Origin: Sipunculus nudus
Taxonomy: Eukaryota; Annelida; Sipuncula; Golfingiida; Sipunculidae
DNA length: 64,000 nucleotides
Assembly (NCBI GenBank): GCA_026874595.1
Contig: CM049315.1
Coordinates: forward strand, 6,942,664 to 7,006,663
Direction: 5' to 3'
Below are positions 47,335-57,989 of the stretch, in pieces; position 1 is the first letter of the stretch; the number at the start of each line of letters is the position of its first letter. The notes beneath the pieces were generated by a model. That model worked only from the letters and a program-made list of their open reading frames with translations, was not told where the DNA came from and ran no database searches. The position numbers and the translations under genes are program-made.

Positions 47335-47659
47335 TGCATGATTTGATACACTGACAATACTTGATCATTTGATGTGTGTTTTGATACACTTACAATACTT
47401 GATCAAAGTTGTGTGTGTTTTGCTACACTGACAATACTTGATCATCAGATGTGTGTGTTTAGATACGTTGATGATACTTGGTCATTAGATGTGTGTTTTG
47501 ATACGCTGATGATACTTGATCATTTGATGTGCATGTTTTGATACACTGATAATACTGATTTGATGTGTGTGTTTTGATACACTGATGATACTTGATTCTT
47601 TGATGTGCGTGTTTTTAATATGTTGATGATACTTGATCATTTGATGTGCATGTTTTGAT
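47335..47659. repeat. 40-bp minisatellite, left part
   Basis: Unit about 40 bp: TGATACACTGATGATACTTG, ATCATTTGATGTGTGTGTTT, with variants. It is interrupted at 47659 by a solo LTR and resumes at 48405 in register. Confidence 0.85.
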
Positions 47660-48404
47660 TGTTACAGGTTCTCTTTTTATTGTGTGACATGGGCATAACT
47701 CTTAGTGTGACACCCTCGCCGGGCCATTTGTTACATTCTCAGTTTAATCCGTACTGGCTGAACTCTCGTTGTCATGCTAGCCTTGGGCTTTCTCGCCTGG
47801 CCAAGGTCACGTGTGGACCCTGGTGTGTAGAGACAGAGACTCGGCTTGAGGTGAAAAGGTATATAAAGGGGCTGTTTTTTAGAGGAGAGAGAGAGCAGAG
47901 AAGATTCCAGCGGACGCAGAGGCGTGTGTGTCAGTTTCTGAGACCTTATCCGATGAGTGCGGCAATTATAGACTTTCTTCAGACTTTCTCCTGGATTTTG
48001 TGACGAGTCTTGTTTGGACTTCAGTTTACTTTCTGGATTGTTACAGGAACTTTACATGTGACTGTTATTTTCAGAGAGTATACATTTAAAGAACTTGTCG
48101 TTGTGACGGTGGTGGTATCCAGGTACTGTAAACATTGTTTATTTAACTGTGTGATTGTACTGTGTGATTTGTTGTTATACTGCTGTTATACTGTTTAATT
48201 GTATTGATTTAGTGTAGTGTAATGTTAGGGCTGTTTTAAAAATAAATTATGGTTATTTGTTAACAAAAAAACACTAACTTCTTTATTCATTCCCCTAGAC
48301 ATTTCACGCTGCCTAGTGTTACAGAATTGGATTTTTTTTTATCTCCTTGACAAAATTTGTGTTCATCACGCATACGTGATCTGTTTACATTAGGTTCCGT
48401 AACA
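47660..48404 (+). mobile_element. Solo LTR, 745 bp, inserted in the 40-bp minisatellite
   Basis: Ends are TGTTACAGG and CCGTAACA (inverted TGTTAC/GTAACA). TGAT at 47656-47659 and again at 48405-48408 is a 4-bp target duplication, and the minisatellite runs on across the site. Inside are a TATATAAAG box at 47860 and AATAAA at 48241, in the order expected for U3-R-U5. It is not similar to the Gmr1-like LTR at 36332. The superfamily is undetermined because no internal region remains. The 114-codon frame at 47659-48003 lies in the LTR and is not considered a gene. Confidence 0.72.
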
Positions 48405-48655
48405 TGATACACTGATAATACTGATTTGATGTGTGTGTTTTGATACACTGATGATACTTGATCATTTAATGTGCATGTTTTAATACGTTGATTATACTTG
48501 ATCATTTGATGATCGTGTTTTAATACACTGATGATACTGAATTATTTTATGTGTGTGTTTTAACACGCTGATTATACTTGATCATTTGATGTGGGTTTTG
48601 ATACATTGATGGTACTTGATCCTTTGATGTGTGTGTTTTGATACGTTGATGATAC
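48405..48655. repeat. 40-bp minisatellite, right part
   Basis: Continuation of the array from before the solo LTR; it runs straight into the 47-bp array. Confidence 0.85.
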
Positions 48656-50932
48656 TCACTACGCATCTTTACATCATCAGTCAGAGCCTGTACATACCAT
48701 ACTCACTATACATCTTTACATCATCAGTCAGAGCCTGTACAAACCATACTCACTATACATCTTTACATCATCAGTCAGAGCCTGTACAAACCATACTCAC
48801 TATACACCTTTACATCATCAGTCAGGGTCTGTACAAACCATACTCACTATACATCTTTACATCATCAGTCAGAGCCTGTACAAACCATACTCACTATACA
48901 TCTTTACATCATCAGTCAGAGCCTGTACAAACCATACTCACTATACATCTTTACATCATCAGTCAGAGCCTGTACAAACCATACTCACTATACATCTTTA
49001 CATCATCAGTCAGAGCCTGTACAAACCATACTCACTATACATCTTTACATCATCAGTCAGAGCCTGTACAAACCATACTCACTATACACCTTTACATCAT
49101 CAGTCAGAGCCTGTACAAACCATACTCACTATACATCTTTACATCATCAGTCAGAGCCTGTACAAACCATACTCACTATACACCTTTACATCATCAGTCA
49201 GAGCCTGTACAAACCATACTCACTATACATCTTTACATCATCAGTCAGAGCCTGTACAAACCATACTCACTATACACCTTTACATCATCAGTCAGAGCCT
49301 GTACAAACCATACTCACTATACACCTTTACATCATCAGTCAGAGCCTGTACAAACCATACTCACTATACATCTTTACATCATCAGTCAGAGCCTGTACAA
49401 ACCATACTCACTATACATCTTTACATCATCAGTCAGAGCCTGTACAAACCATACTCACTATACACCTTTACATCATCAGTCAGAGCCTGTACAAACCATA
49501 CTCACTATACACCTTTACATCATCAGTCAGAGCCTGTACAAACCATACTCACTATACATCTGTACATCATCAGTCAGAGCCTGTACAAACCATACTCACT
49601 ATACATCTTTACATCATCAGTCAGAGCCTGTACAAACTATACTCACTATACATCTTTACATCATCAGTCAGAGCCTGTACAAACCATACTCACTATACAC
49701 CTTTACATCATCAGTCAGAGCCTGTACAAACCATACTCACTATACATCTTTACAAATCAGTCAGAGCCTGTACATACCATACTCACTATACATCTTTACA
49801 TCATCAGTCAGAACCTGTACAAACTATACTCACTATACATCTTTACATCATCAGTCAGAGCCTGTACCAACCATACTCACTATACACCTTTACATCATCA
49901 GTCAGAGCCTGTACAAACCATACTCACTAAACATCTTTACATCATCAGTCAGAGCCTGTACAAACCATACTCACTATACATCTTTACATCATCAGTCAGG
50001 GCTTGTACAAACCATACTCACTATACACCTTTACATCATCAGTCAGAGCCTGTACAAACCATACTCACTATACACCTTTACATCATCAGTCAGAGCCTGT
50101 ACAAACCATACTCACTATACACCTTTACATCATCAGTCAGAGCCTGTACAAACCATACTCACTATACATCTTTACATCATCAGTCAGAGCCTGTACAAAC
50201 CATACTCACTATACACCTTTACATCATCAGTCAGAGCCTGTACAAACCATACTCACTATACAACTTTACATCATCAGTCAGAGCCTGTACAAACCATACT
50301 CACTATACACCTTTACATCATCAGTCAGAGCCTGTACAAACCATACTCACTATACACCTTTACATCATCAGTCAGAGCCTGTACAAACCATACTCACTAT
50401 ACACCTTTACATCATCGGTCAGAGCCTGTACAAACCATACTCACTATACACCTTTACATCATCAGTCAGAGCCTGTACAAACCATACTCACTATACACCT
50501 TTACATCATCGGTTAGAGCCTGTACAAACCATACTCACTATACACCTTTACATCATCAGTCAGAGCCTGTACAAACCATACTCACTATACACCTTTACAT
50601 CATCGGTCAGAGCCTGTACAAACCATACTCACTATACACCTTTACATCATCAGTCAGAGCCTGTACAAACCATACTCACTATACATCTTTACATCATCAG
50701 TCAGAGCTTGTACAAAACATACTCACTATACAACTTTACATCATCAGTCAGAGCCTTTACAAACCATACTCACTATACATCTTTACATCATCAGTCAGAG
50801 CCTGTACAAACCATACTCACTATATATCTTTACATCATCAGTCAGAGCCTGTACAAACTATACTCACTATACATCTTTACATCATCAGTCAGAGCTTGTA
50901 CAAACCATACTCACGATACATCTTTACATCCT
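48656..50932. repeat. 47-bp minisatellite, about 48 copies
   Basis: Unit: TCAGTCAGAGCCTGTACAAA, CCATACTCACTATACATCTT, TACATCA. Copies are very similar. The main variant is ATC versus ACC before TTTACATC: mostly ATC on the left, almost all ACC at about 50020-50650, then ATC again. One unit at about 49750 has a 3-bp loss. Because no frame of the unit contains a stop, a 773-codon frame spans the array; its 47-residue period reveals three frames of one DNA repeat. Confidence 0.97.
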
Positions 50933-52660
50933 TTTTGTGTTTCTGTCCGTGATTCTGAGAACTATCAAATTCAGGGAAGCGTCAGATTGATGTGAATCAG
51001 TTCCCTGTGTCCACTCATTCTCTGGCAACAAATGGACTAAAAACACATACTGATGACACATTACACCTTTGGGATTACTGTTGCTATTCAGCTCAAGGTC
51101 AAAGGTCATTTAGCTTACAATAATGGCTCATTGGTATTTGTGCAAATGTTGCCATCGAGTAAACAAAATAGAGGATTCCATGAATGATTTATGTTTTAAT
51201 TGTCAGCTGTCATAAGATTTCAGTGGGAATTACAGGCAATTACATTTCCCAAAACTACAAAAACAATCATTACATTTCTTCTATAGTCACTTAATTTTAA
51301 TCCATACAATGAATTGTCAAGGTTCAGGATAAGACAGACTGGAGCCAGAGGAATGTTTTAAATGAGACATTATTTAAAATAGCAGGAATATTGTATTAAT
51401 CCTTATCGAGGGTTCAATTGTGACTTGTGCATATAAATACAAATGTACAAATGTTTCAAATAAATCAAATAATTGCAACTGTGTTTAACTATTAGAAATG
51501 CAAATGCACTCATGATTTATTCCCTGAGTTATGCACAGAATATAAAGAAATCTTGATAAAACAACATCATTCCTGTGTGATATGGTCAATGTGATTTGCT
51601 AATTGTTCATGAGGGTTTCAACTTTGCAATATTTGCCACAGGGAAATAAGAATAAAAATCATAATAAGCACTGAGAACCAGCTTTATCTGCATTATCTGT
51701 ATATTATCAAATCTACCATATTACAATTAATAGACAAATACTCAATGGAGAGAGGGAGAGTGAGAAAGACCTTGGGGAATAATTAAATATATGAATCGAT
51801 TAATCAGGGAATGTGTGCTTTGTATGTGAGTGTGTGTATGTGTTAGTACTGTCAGTCTGATTCCTAGAAATTCTGCACTGCATAAATACTAATTACAATA
51901 ATTATTATTATTATTATTATAATCATTATTATAATCATTATTATTATTATTATTATCATTATTATTATTATTCATGTATGCAAACCAAGAATATCATATT
52001 CACTTTGTATTCAGTTACTAACAGTAAAAGGAAAATGTCTGATAGTCACAAATGATACGTTTCTCGCCACCTTTGTGATATAACACAGTTAATTATGACA
52101 CAAAGAACAAGATCTGTGCTTTGATTTGTCACAAATGTCAGGTATATAAACAGCCTTAGATGAGATAAATAGAGCTCCATGGGAGATAAATATAGCTCAT
52201 AAGCAAATTTGTGACATGTTAAGGCCAAAGAAAGAACATAAAAGGTGCATTCAACAGCGGGATTACACACTTCAACAGCTGGTAGAAGTATCATACAGTG
52301 CTGCCCAACAAAATAAGAGACTGCCATAATAGCTAGTGGGAAGGATGGGGGAGTATTATTGACGTCATTGTGGGAAGTACAACTGACGTCATTAGGTTTT
52401 CTATTGCCTTAGATAGCTGATTTTAATATTATCAGATACTGTGTGTATCACCAGTAAACACATTCAGCATGTTAACGGGATTATCTTAACTTTCATGACT
52501 CAAATTGAGTCATTGACTTATTAAAGCATCATCTGTTTAATAAATATATCCCTTTTTGTATCACTGATTGATGCACTTTGTATTGATCATTTTGAGTCTA
52601 CCTGAAATTAGGCTGAGACTGAATGCAATTGTTTTCTATACGATGTAGCATTATGAATAT
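50933..52660. other. No supported gene; nuclear-receptor-like motif and an ATT microsatellite
   Basis: AT-rich. AGGTCAAAGGTCA at 51096-51108 is a perfect direct repeat of the AGGTCA half-site with one spacer base. (ATT)n lies at about 51897-51973. Nothing else recognised. Confidence 0.55.
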
Positions 52661-52667
52661 CAGCTCT

Positions 52668-52925
52668 AGGACAACTACCCCCTGGACAATTATCTCTGGG
52701 ACAATAACCCCCCCCCCGGACAATTACCCCCTGGACAATTACCCTCTGGACAATTACCCCCCCCCCCCCCGGACAATTACCCCCCAGGACAATTACCCCC
52801 TGGGACAACTACCCCCTCCCTGACAACTACCTCCCGAACAAATACCCCACCCATTACAATTACCCCCCCCCCCCCGGACAACTATCCCCCCCCCCCAACA
52901 ACTACACCCCATGGTATAATAACAC
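52668..52925 (+). repeat. C-rich minisatellite, plus orientation
   Basis: Units of about 14-16 bp, GGACAATTACCCCCT with C-run length variation (up to 12 C). Followed by CATGGTATAATA. An inverted relative is at 53500-53660. Confidence 0.85.
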
Positions 52926-53131
52926 TATTAACAGAAACTGAAATATCTCCCTATATGTGGCCTGCTGTTTGTTAGGAAGTAGAGCATGGAAGTAGAGAAG
53001 GGTTTCAGGGAAACATATCATGCAAGTGTCAATATAATATAATAACTGCCTTACGGCACTGTACTAACTGGTTTCCTTCTACTATGTCTTATTAAAACAC
53101 CCTATCATGAATCCTCTCCTCTCTTGTACAG

Positions 53132-53227
53132 GCATTCCTGGCATGCCTGTCATGTTTGGCTGGGTTTCTTCAGTGCACGATGTACAACCCTGCCTACCTC
53201 ATGCTGCCAAAATCAACTCAAGACTAA
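53132..53227 (+). CDS. Candidate terminal exon of a membrane protein, unknown
   Basis: A strong acceptor (CCTCTCCTCTCTTGTACAG ending at 53131) precedes a frame of 31 codons to TAA at 53225-53227. The peptide starts with a hydrophobic AFLACLSCLAGFLQC and ends YNPAYLMLPKSTQD, like a last transmembrane segment with a short tail. A second frame is open through to AG|GTAACT at about 53248, so an internal exon in another phase is possible. No upstream exon found; ATTAAA occurs near 53405. Lies between the two inverted C-rich repeats. Confidence 0.3.
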   Translation, partial: AFLACLSCLAGFLQCTMYNPAYLMLPKSTQD

Positions 53228-53499
53228 TTAAGTTTGGTCACATAAGGTAACTATAACCACCCACAAGCTTACAATAGAATTCCATTCAAATAGGGAATAC
53301 CATTATTCTGATCCATTCTTACCAGTCATAAAAAGTAATATCATAATAAGTAATAGCATGATATTATTATCCAAAGTGATTTTCTTTTAATTTTTTGTTT
53401 GCAATTAAATTTATTTATTTCTTTGGCATTCTGTGCTACTCGTTAGCAACACAGAATATATTTAAATGTATAACGTGTACTTTAAATATGTAATTTATA

Positions 53500-53660
53500 C
53501 CATGAGGGTAGTTGTCCCAGGGGGTAATTGTCCTTGGGGGGTAACTGTCCGGGGTGGGTAACTGTCCAGAGATAATTGTCCAGGGGGTAATTGTCAGGGG
53601 GTTATGGTCTCGCGGGTTATTGTCTGGGGTTGTAGTTGTCCTGTTGCCATGAATATCACA
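53500..53660 (-). repeat. C-rich minisatellite, inverted copy (G-rich on +)
   Basis: The reverse complement aligns with 52668-52925: ACAATTACCCCCTGGACAAT and CTGGGACAACTACC units, then CATGGTATAA. On the + strand it is a G-rich tract (GGGGGGTAACTGTCCGGGG). Confidence 0.8.
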
Positions 53661-53987
53661 ACTGAGCTCTCATTTATAAGTCACAAATGGCAGATCTTGG
53701 GAGTGGAAATAGTGCATGCCAAATTTAAAATTTCAAATATATCTTTTGCTTCTGGCAAATTCAATATCCAGGGTATCATTATATAAGCTGAAATAATTTT
53801 TTTAATTTAGAGTTAAAATTTCATAGTTAAACATTTTTTACAATGTGAAATTTTAGCATGCTACTTTTTCAAAAGCCAATTCATTTGTTGGGTTTTGATT
53901 TTGATGATGGTAATATTTTTTTCATCAAGGCACACAGGACATTTTTAGTATTGTTTGAAAAGATGGGTTTAATTCTCAAAGCTCTCA
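53661..53987. other. No supported feature
   Basis: AT-rich stretch leading into the 36-bp array. Confidence 0.5.
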
Positions 53988-55672
53988 ATGCTACTGATAC
54001 AGGTACGTGTAGAAGGTTCATCCATGCTACTGATACAGGTACGTGTAGATGGTTCATCCATTCCACTGATACAGGTACGTGTAGATGGTTCATCTATTCT
54101 ACTGATACAGGTACATGTAGATGGTTTATCCATGCTACTGATACAGGTACGTGTAGAAGGTTCATCCATTCTACTGGTACAGGTATGTGTAGATGGTTCA
54201 TCCATGCTACTGATACAGGTACGTGTAGAAGGGTTATCCATGCTACTGATACAGGTATGTGTAGATGGTTCATCCATGCTACTGATACAGGTATGTGTAG
54301 ATGGTTCATCCATGCAACTGATACAGGTACGTGTAGATGGTTCATCCATTCCACTGATACAGGTACGTGTAGATGGTTCATCCATGCTACTGATACAGGT
54401 ACGTGTAGAAGGTTCATCCATTCTACTGGTACAGGTATGTGTAGATGGTTCATCCATGCTACTGATACAGGTACGTGTAGATGGTTCATCCATGCTACTG
54501 ATACAGGTACGTGTAGAAGGTTCATCCATTCTACTGGTACAGGTATGTGTAGATGGTTCATCCATGCTACTGATACAGGTACGTGTAGATGGTTCATCCT
54601 AGCTACTGATACAGGTACGTGTAGAAGGTTCATCCATTCTACTGATACAGGTATGTGCAGATGGTTCATCCATTCTACTGATACAGGTAAGTGTAGATGG
54701 TTCATCCTAGCTACTGATACAGGTACGTGTAGATAGTTCATCCATGCTACTGATACAGGTACGTGTAGAAGGTTCATCCATGCTACTGATACAGGTACAT
54801 GTAGATGGTTCATCCATGCTACTGATACAGGTACGTGTAGATGGTTCATCTATTCTACTGATACAGGTACATGTAGATGGTTTATCCATGCTACTGATAC
54901 AGGTACGTGTAGAAGGTTCATCCATTCTACTGGTACAGGTATGTGTAGATGGTTCATCCATGCTACTGATACAGGTACGTGTAGAAGGGTTATCCATGCT
55001 ACTGATACAGGTATGTGTAGATGGTTCATCCATGCTACTGATACAGGTACGTGTAGATGGTTCATCCATGCAACTGATACAGGTTAGTGTAGAAGTTAAT
55101 TTATTCATCCATGCTACTATATATGCGCTGATACAGCTAAGTGTAGATGGTTCATCCATACTACTGATACAGATACGTGCAGATGGTTCATCCATGCTAC
55201 TGATACAGGTACGTGTAGATGGTTCATCCATGCAACTGATACAGGTTAGTGTAGAAGTTAATTTATTCATCTATGCTACTATATATGCGCTGATACAGGT
55301 ACATGTAGATGGTTCATCCATACTACTGATACAGGTACGTGCAGATGGTTCATCCATGCTACTGATACAGGTACGTGTAGATGGTTCATCCATGATAACT
55401 GATACAGGTACGTGTAGATGGTTCATCAATGCTACTGATACAGGTACGTGTAGAAGGTTCATCCAGTCTACTGGTACAGGTATGTGTACATGGTTCATCC
55501 ATGCTACTGATACAGGTACGTGTAGATGGTTCATCCATGCTACTGATACAGGTTAGTGTAGAAGTTAATTTATTCATCCATGCTACTATATATGCGCTGA
55601 TACAGGTACATGTGGATGGTTCATCCATGCAACTGATACAGGTATGTGTAGATGGTTCATCGTCTGTTATCG
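53988..55672. repeat. 36-bp minisatellite, left block (about 46 units)
   Basis: Unit: TGCTACTGATACAGGTACGT, GTAGATGGTTCATCCA, with GTATGT/GTAAGT and AGAAGG variants. Longer variant units carrying GTTAATTTATTCATCC and CTATATATGCGC occur at about 55090, 55255 and 55560. 36 bp is 12 codons without stops, so long frames (up to 292 codons) appear on both strands. Each unit contains CAG|GTAYGT, a splice-donor-like string. Confidence 0.97.
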
Positions 55673-56203
55673 TCGGAATACTATAATACATGGCCAATTA
55701 TTAATATAAGTCAGAAGTGTGGGAACTGATGGAATTTTTTATAATTCCGAAGTTATTCAGGGAAAGTAAGGTTTACACTTACCAGTCGTCCGTCATGAAT
55801 CACGGCATAAGTTGATGTAGAGTGTCCGCATCTATCCAAAAATTGGTCAAGTGATTCCTCAACACGAGACCTCTCTAGATATATTTGTTGCGCATAATTC
55901 TTGACAAAACAAACCATTTGTGCATTCATAATTCCGGTCAATGTTATTCCAGTGATATACTGCTCAGTTACTGGATATATCGCTCTCCGCTTCAGCGAGC
56001 TACAGCAGACCGCAGAAGTAACATCTAGTAGGCTCGCTTTATCAAAGGCCGTGCCGCCGCTGCGCCTGACACCGCGGCACAATAGGCGTACAATAGAGTT
56101 AATGGGCTTATCATGTCTTAATTGCAATTAGAGCACGACTGACACTCGCGACCTGGCAGGGCTTCTGACAGTTGTTACTCCAGTCCTATAAACTCCTTGA
56201 TCC
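55673..56203. other. CpG-rich unique segment splitting the 36-bp array
   Basis: About 530 bp without the repeat and with many more CpG than the surroundings. Left array ends GGTTCATC, right array resumes ATCCATGC. Contains the candidate exon listed below. Confidence 0.7.
55783..56002 (-). CDS. Candidate exon inside the minisatellite, minus strand, unknown protein
   Basis: On the minus strand a frame open from about 56127 ends at GGACGACTG, directly followed by GTAAGTG, a consensus donor (intron begins at 55782). A possible acceptor is TCTGCTGTAG near 56003, giving an exon of about 220 bp that encodes KRRAIYPVTEQYITG through ESLDQFLDRCGHSTST to IHDGRL. The start is uncertain: no ATG opens the frame and it stays open further upstream. 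Mixed polar/hydrophobic composition and GC-richer codons look coding. I do not recognise the family. Confidence 0.4.
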
Positions 56204-57697
56204 ATGCTACTGATACAGGTACGTGTAGATGGTTCATCCATGCAACTGATACAGGTACGTGTAGATGGTTCATCCATGCTACTGATACAGGTATGTGTAG
56301 ATGGTTCATCCATGCTACTGGTACAGGTACGTGTAGATGGTTCATCCATGATAACTGATACAGGTATGTGTAGATGGTTCATCCATGCTACTGATACAGG
56401 TACGTGTAGATGGTTCATCCATGATAACTGATACAGGTATGTGTAGATGGTTCATCCATGCTACTTATACAGGTACGTGTAGATGGTTCATCCATGCAAC
56501 TGATACAGGTTAGTGTAGAAGTTAATTTATTCATCCATGCTACTATATATGCGCTGATACAGCTAAGTGTAGATGGTTCATCCATACTACTGATACAGGT
56601 ACGTGCAGATGGTTCATCCATGCTACTGATACAGGTACGTGTAGATGGTTCATCCATGCTACTGATACAGGTATGTGTAGATGGTTCATCCATGCTACTG
56701 ATACAGGTGCGTGCAGATGGTTCATCCATGCTACTGATACAGGTATGTGTAGATGGTTCATCCATGCTACTGATACAGGTATGTGCAGATGGTTCATCCA
56801 TGCAACTGATACAGGTTAGTGTAGAAGTTAATTTATTCATCCATGCTACTATATATGCGCTGATACAGCTAAGTGTAGATGGTTCATCCATACTACTGAT
56901 ACAGGTGCGTGCAGATGGTTCATCCATGCTACTGATACAGGTATGTGTAGATGGTTCATCCATGCTACTGATACAGGTATGTGCAGATGGTTCATCCATG
57001 CTACTGATACAGGTACGTGTAGATGGTTCATCCATGCTACTGATACAGGTAAGTGTAGATGGTTCATCCATGCTACTGATACAGGTACGTGTAGATGGTT
57101 CATCCATGCTACTGATACAGGTTAGTGTAGATGGTTCATCCATCCTACTGATACAGGTATGTGTAGATGGTTCATCCATGCAACTGATACAGGTACGCGT
57201 ATATGGTTCATCCATGCTACTGATACAGGTACGTGTTGATGGTTCATCCATGCTACTTATACAGGTACGTGTAGATGGTTCATCCCTGCAACTGATACAG
57301 GTTAGTGTAGAAGGTAATTTATTCATCCGTGCCACTATATATGCGCTGATACAGGTAAATGTAGATGGTTCATCCATTCTACTGATACAGGTACATGTAG
57401 ATGGTTCATAAATGTTACTGATACAGGTACGTGTAGATGGTTCATCCATGCTACTGATACAGGTACGTGTAGATGGTTCATAAATGTTACTGATACAGGT
57501 ACGTGTAGATGGTTCATCCATGCTACTGATACAGGTACGTGTAGATGGTTTATAAATGTTATTGATACAGGTACATGTAGATGGTTCATAAATGTTACTG
57601 ATACAGGTACTTGTAGATGGTTCATCCATGCTACTGATACAGGTACGTGTAGATGGTTCATAAATGTTACTGATACAGGTACTAGTAGATGGTAGCA
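56204..57697. repeat. 36-bp minisatellite, right block (about 41 units)
   Basis: Same unit and variants as the left block; long variant units at about 56518, 56825 and 57310. At the right end units change to GGTTCATAAATGTTACTGAT. The 427-codon minus-strand frame here is the repeat without stops. Confidence 0.97.
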
Positions 57698-57989
57698 TTG
57701 TGTTCTAATAACATTTGTATAATATGGTTAAGCAGCCTTTACTGTACTATAAATGGTCAACAGCAAACTTGAAAAAAAGGATACAAATTCATAACAAGAC
57801 TAGCTATGAATGGTGTGAATTTTTCCTTTTACTCTAAACAAGGCCTACAGGCCTAATGCGAACCTGTGCATTGGGAAATACACCAGGTATAATGCTTCAA
57901 TGCTGGACCATTACTTGTCATGTATATGAACCATGCAAGTACTAAACATTTTGAATAAGAAACAATTACACAAACATCACTGCTGAAAT

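Noticed and set aside
48656-50932. CRISPR-like array
   Set aside because: Units are contiguous with no unique spacers and the genome is eukaryotic; the same holds for the 25-, 36- and 51-bp arrays.
48631-50995. Plus-strand frames of 773 and 330 codons as a repetitive protein
   Set aside because: They are a 47-bp minisatellite with no stop in any forward frame; the 47-residue period cycles through all three frames of one DNA unit.
53858-57698. Many frames of 200-427 codons on both strands
   Set aside because: 36-bp unit equals 12 codons and lacks stops in several frames, so open frames appear everywhere in the array without coding bias.
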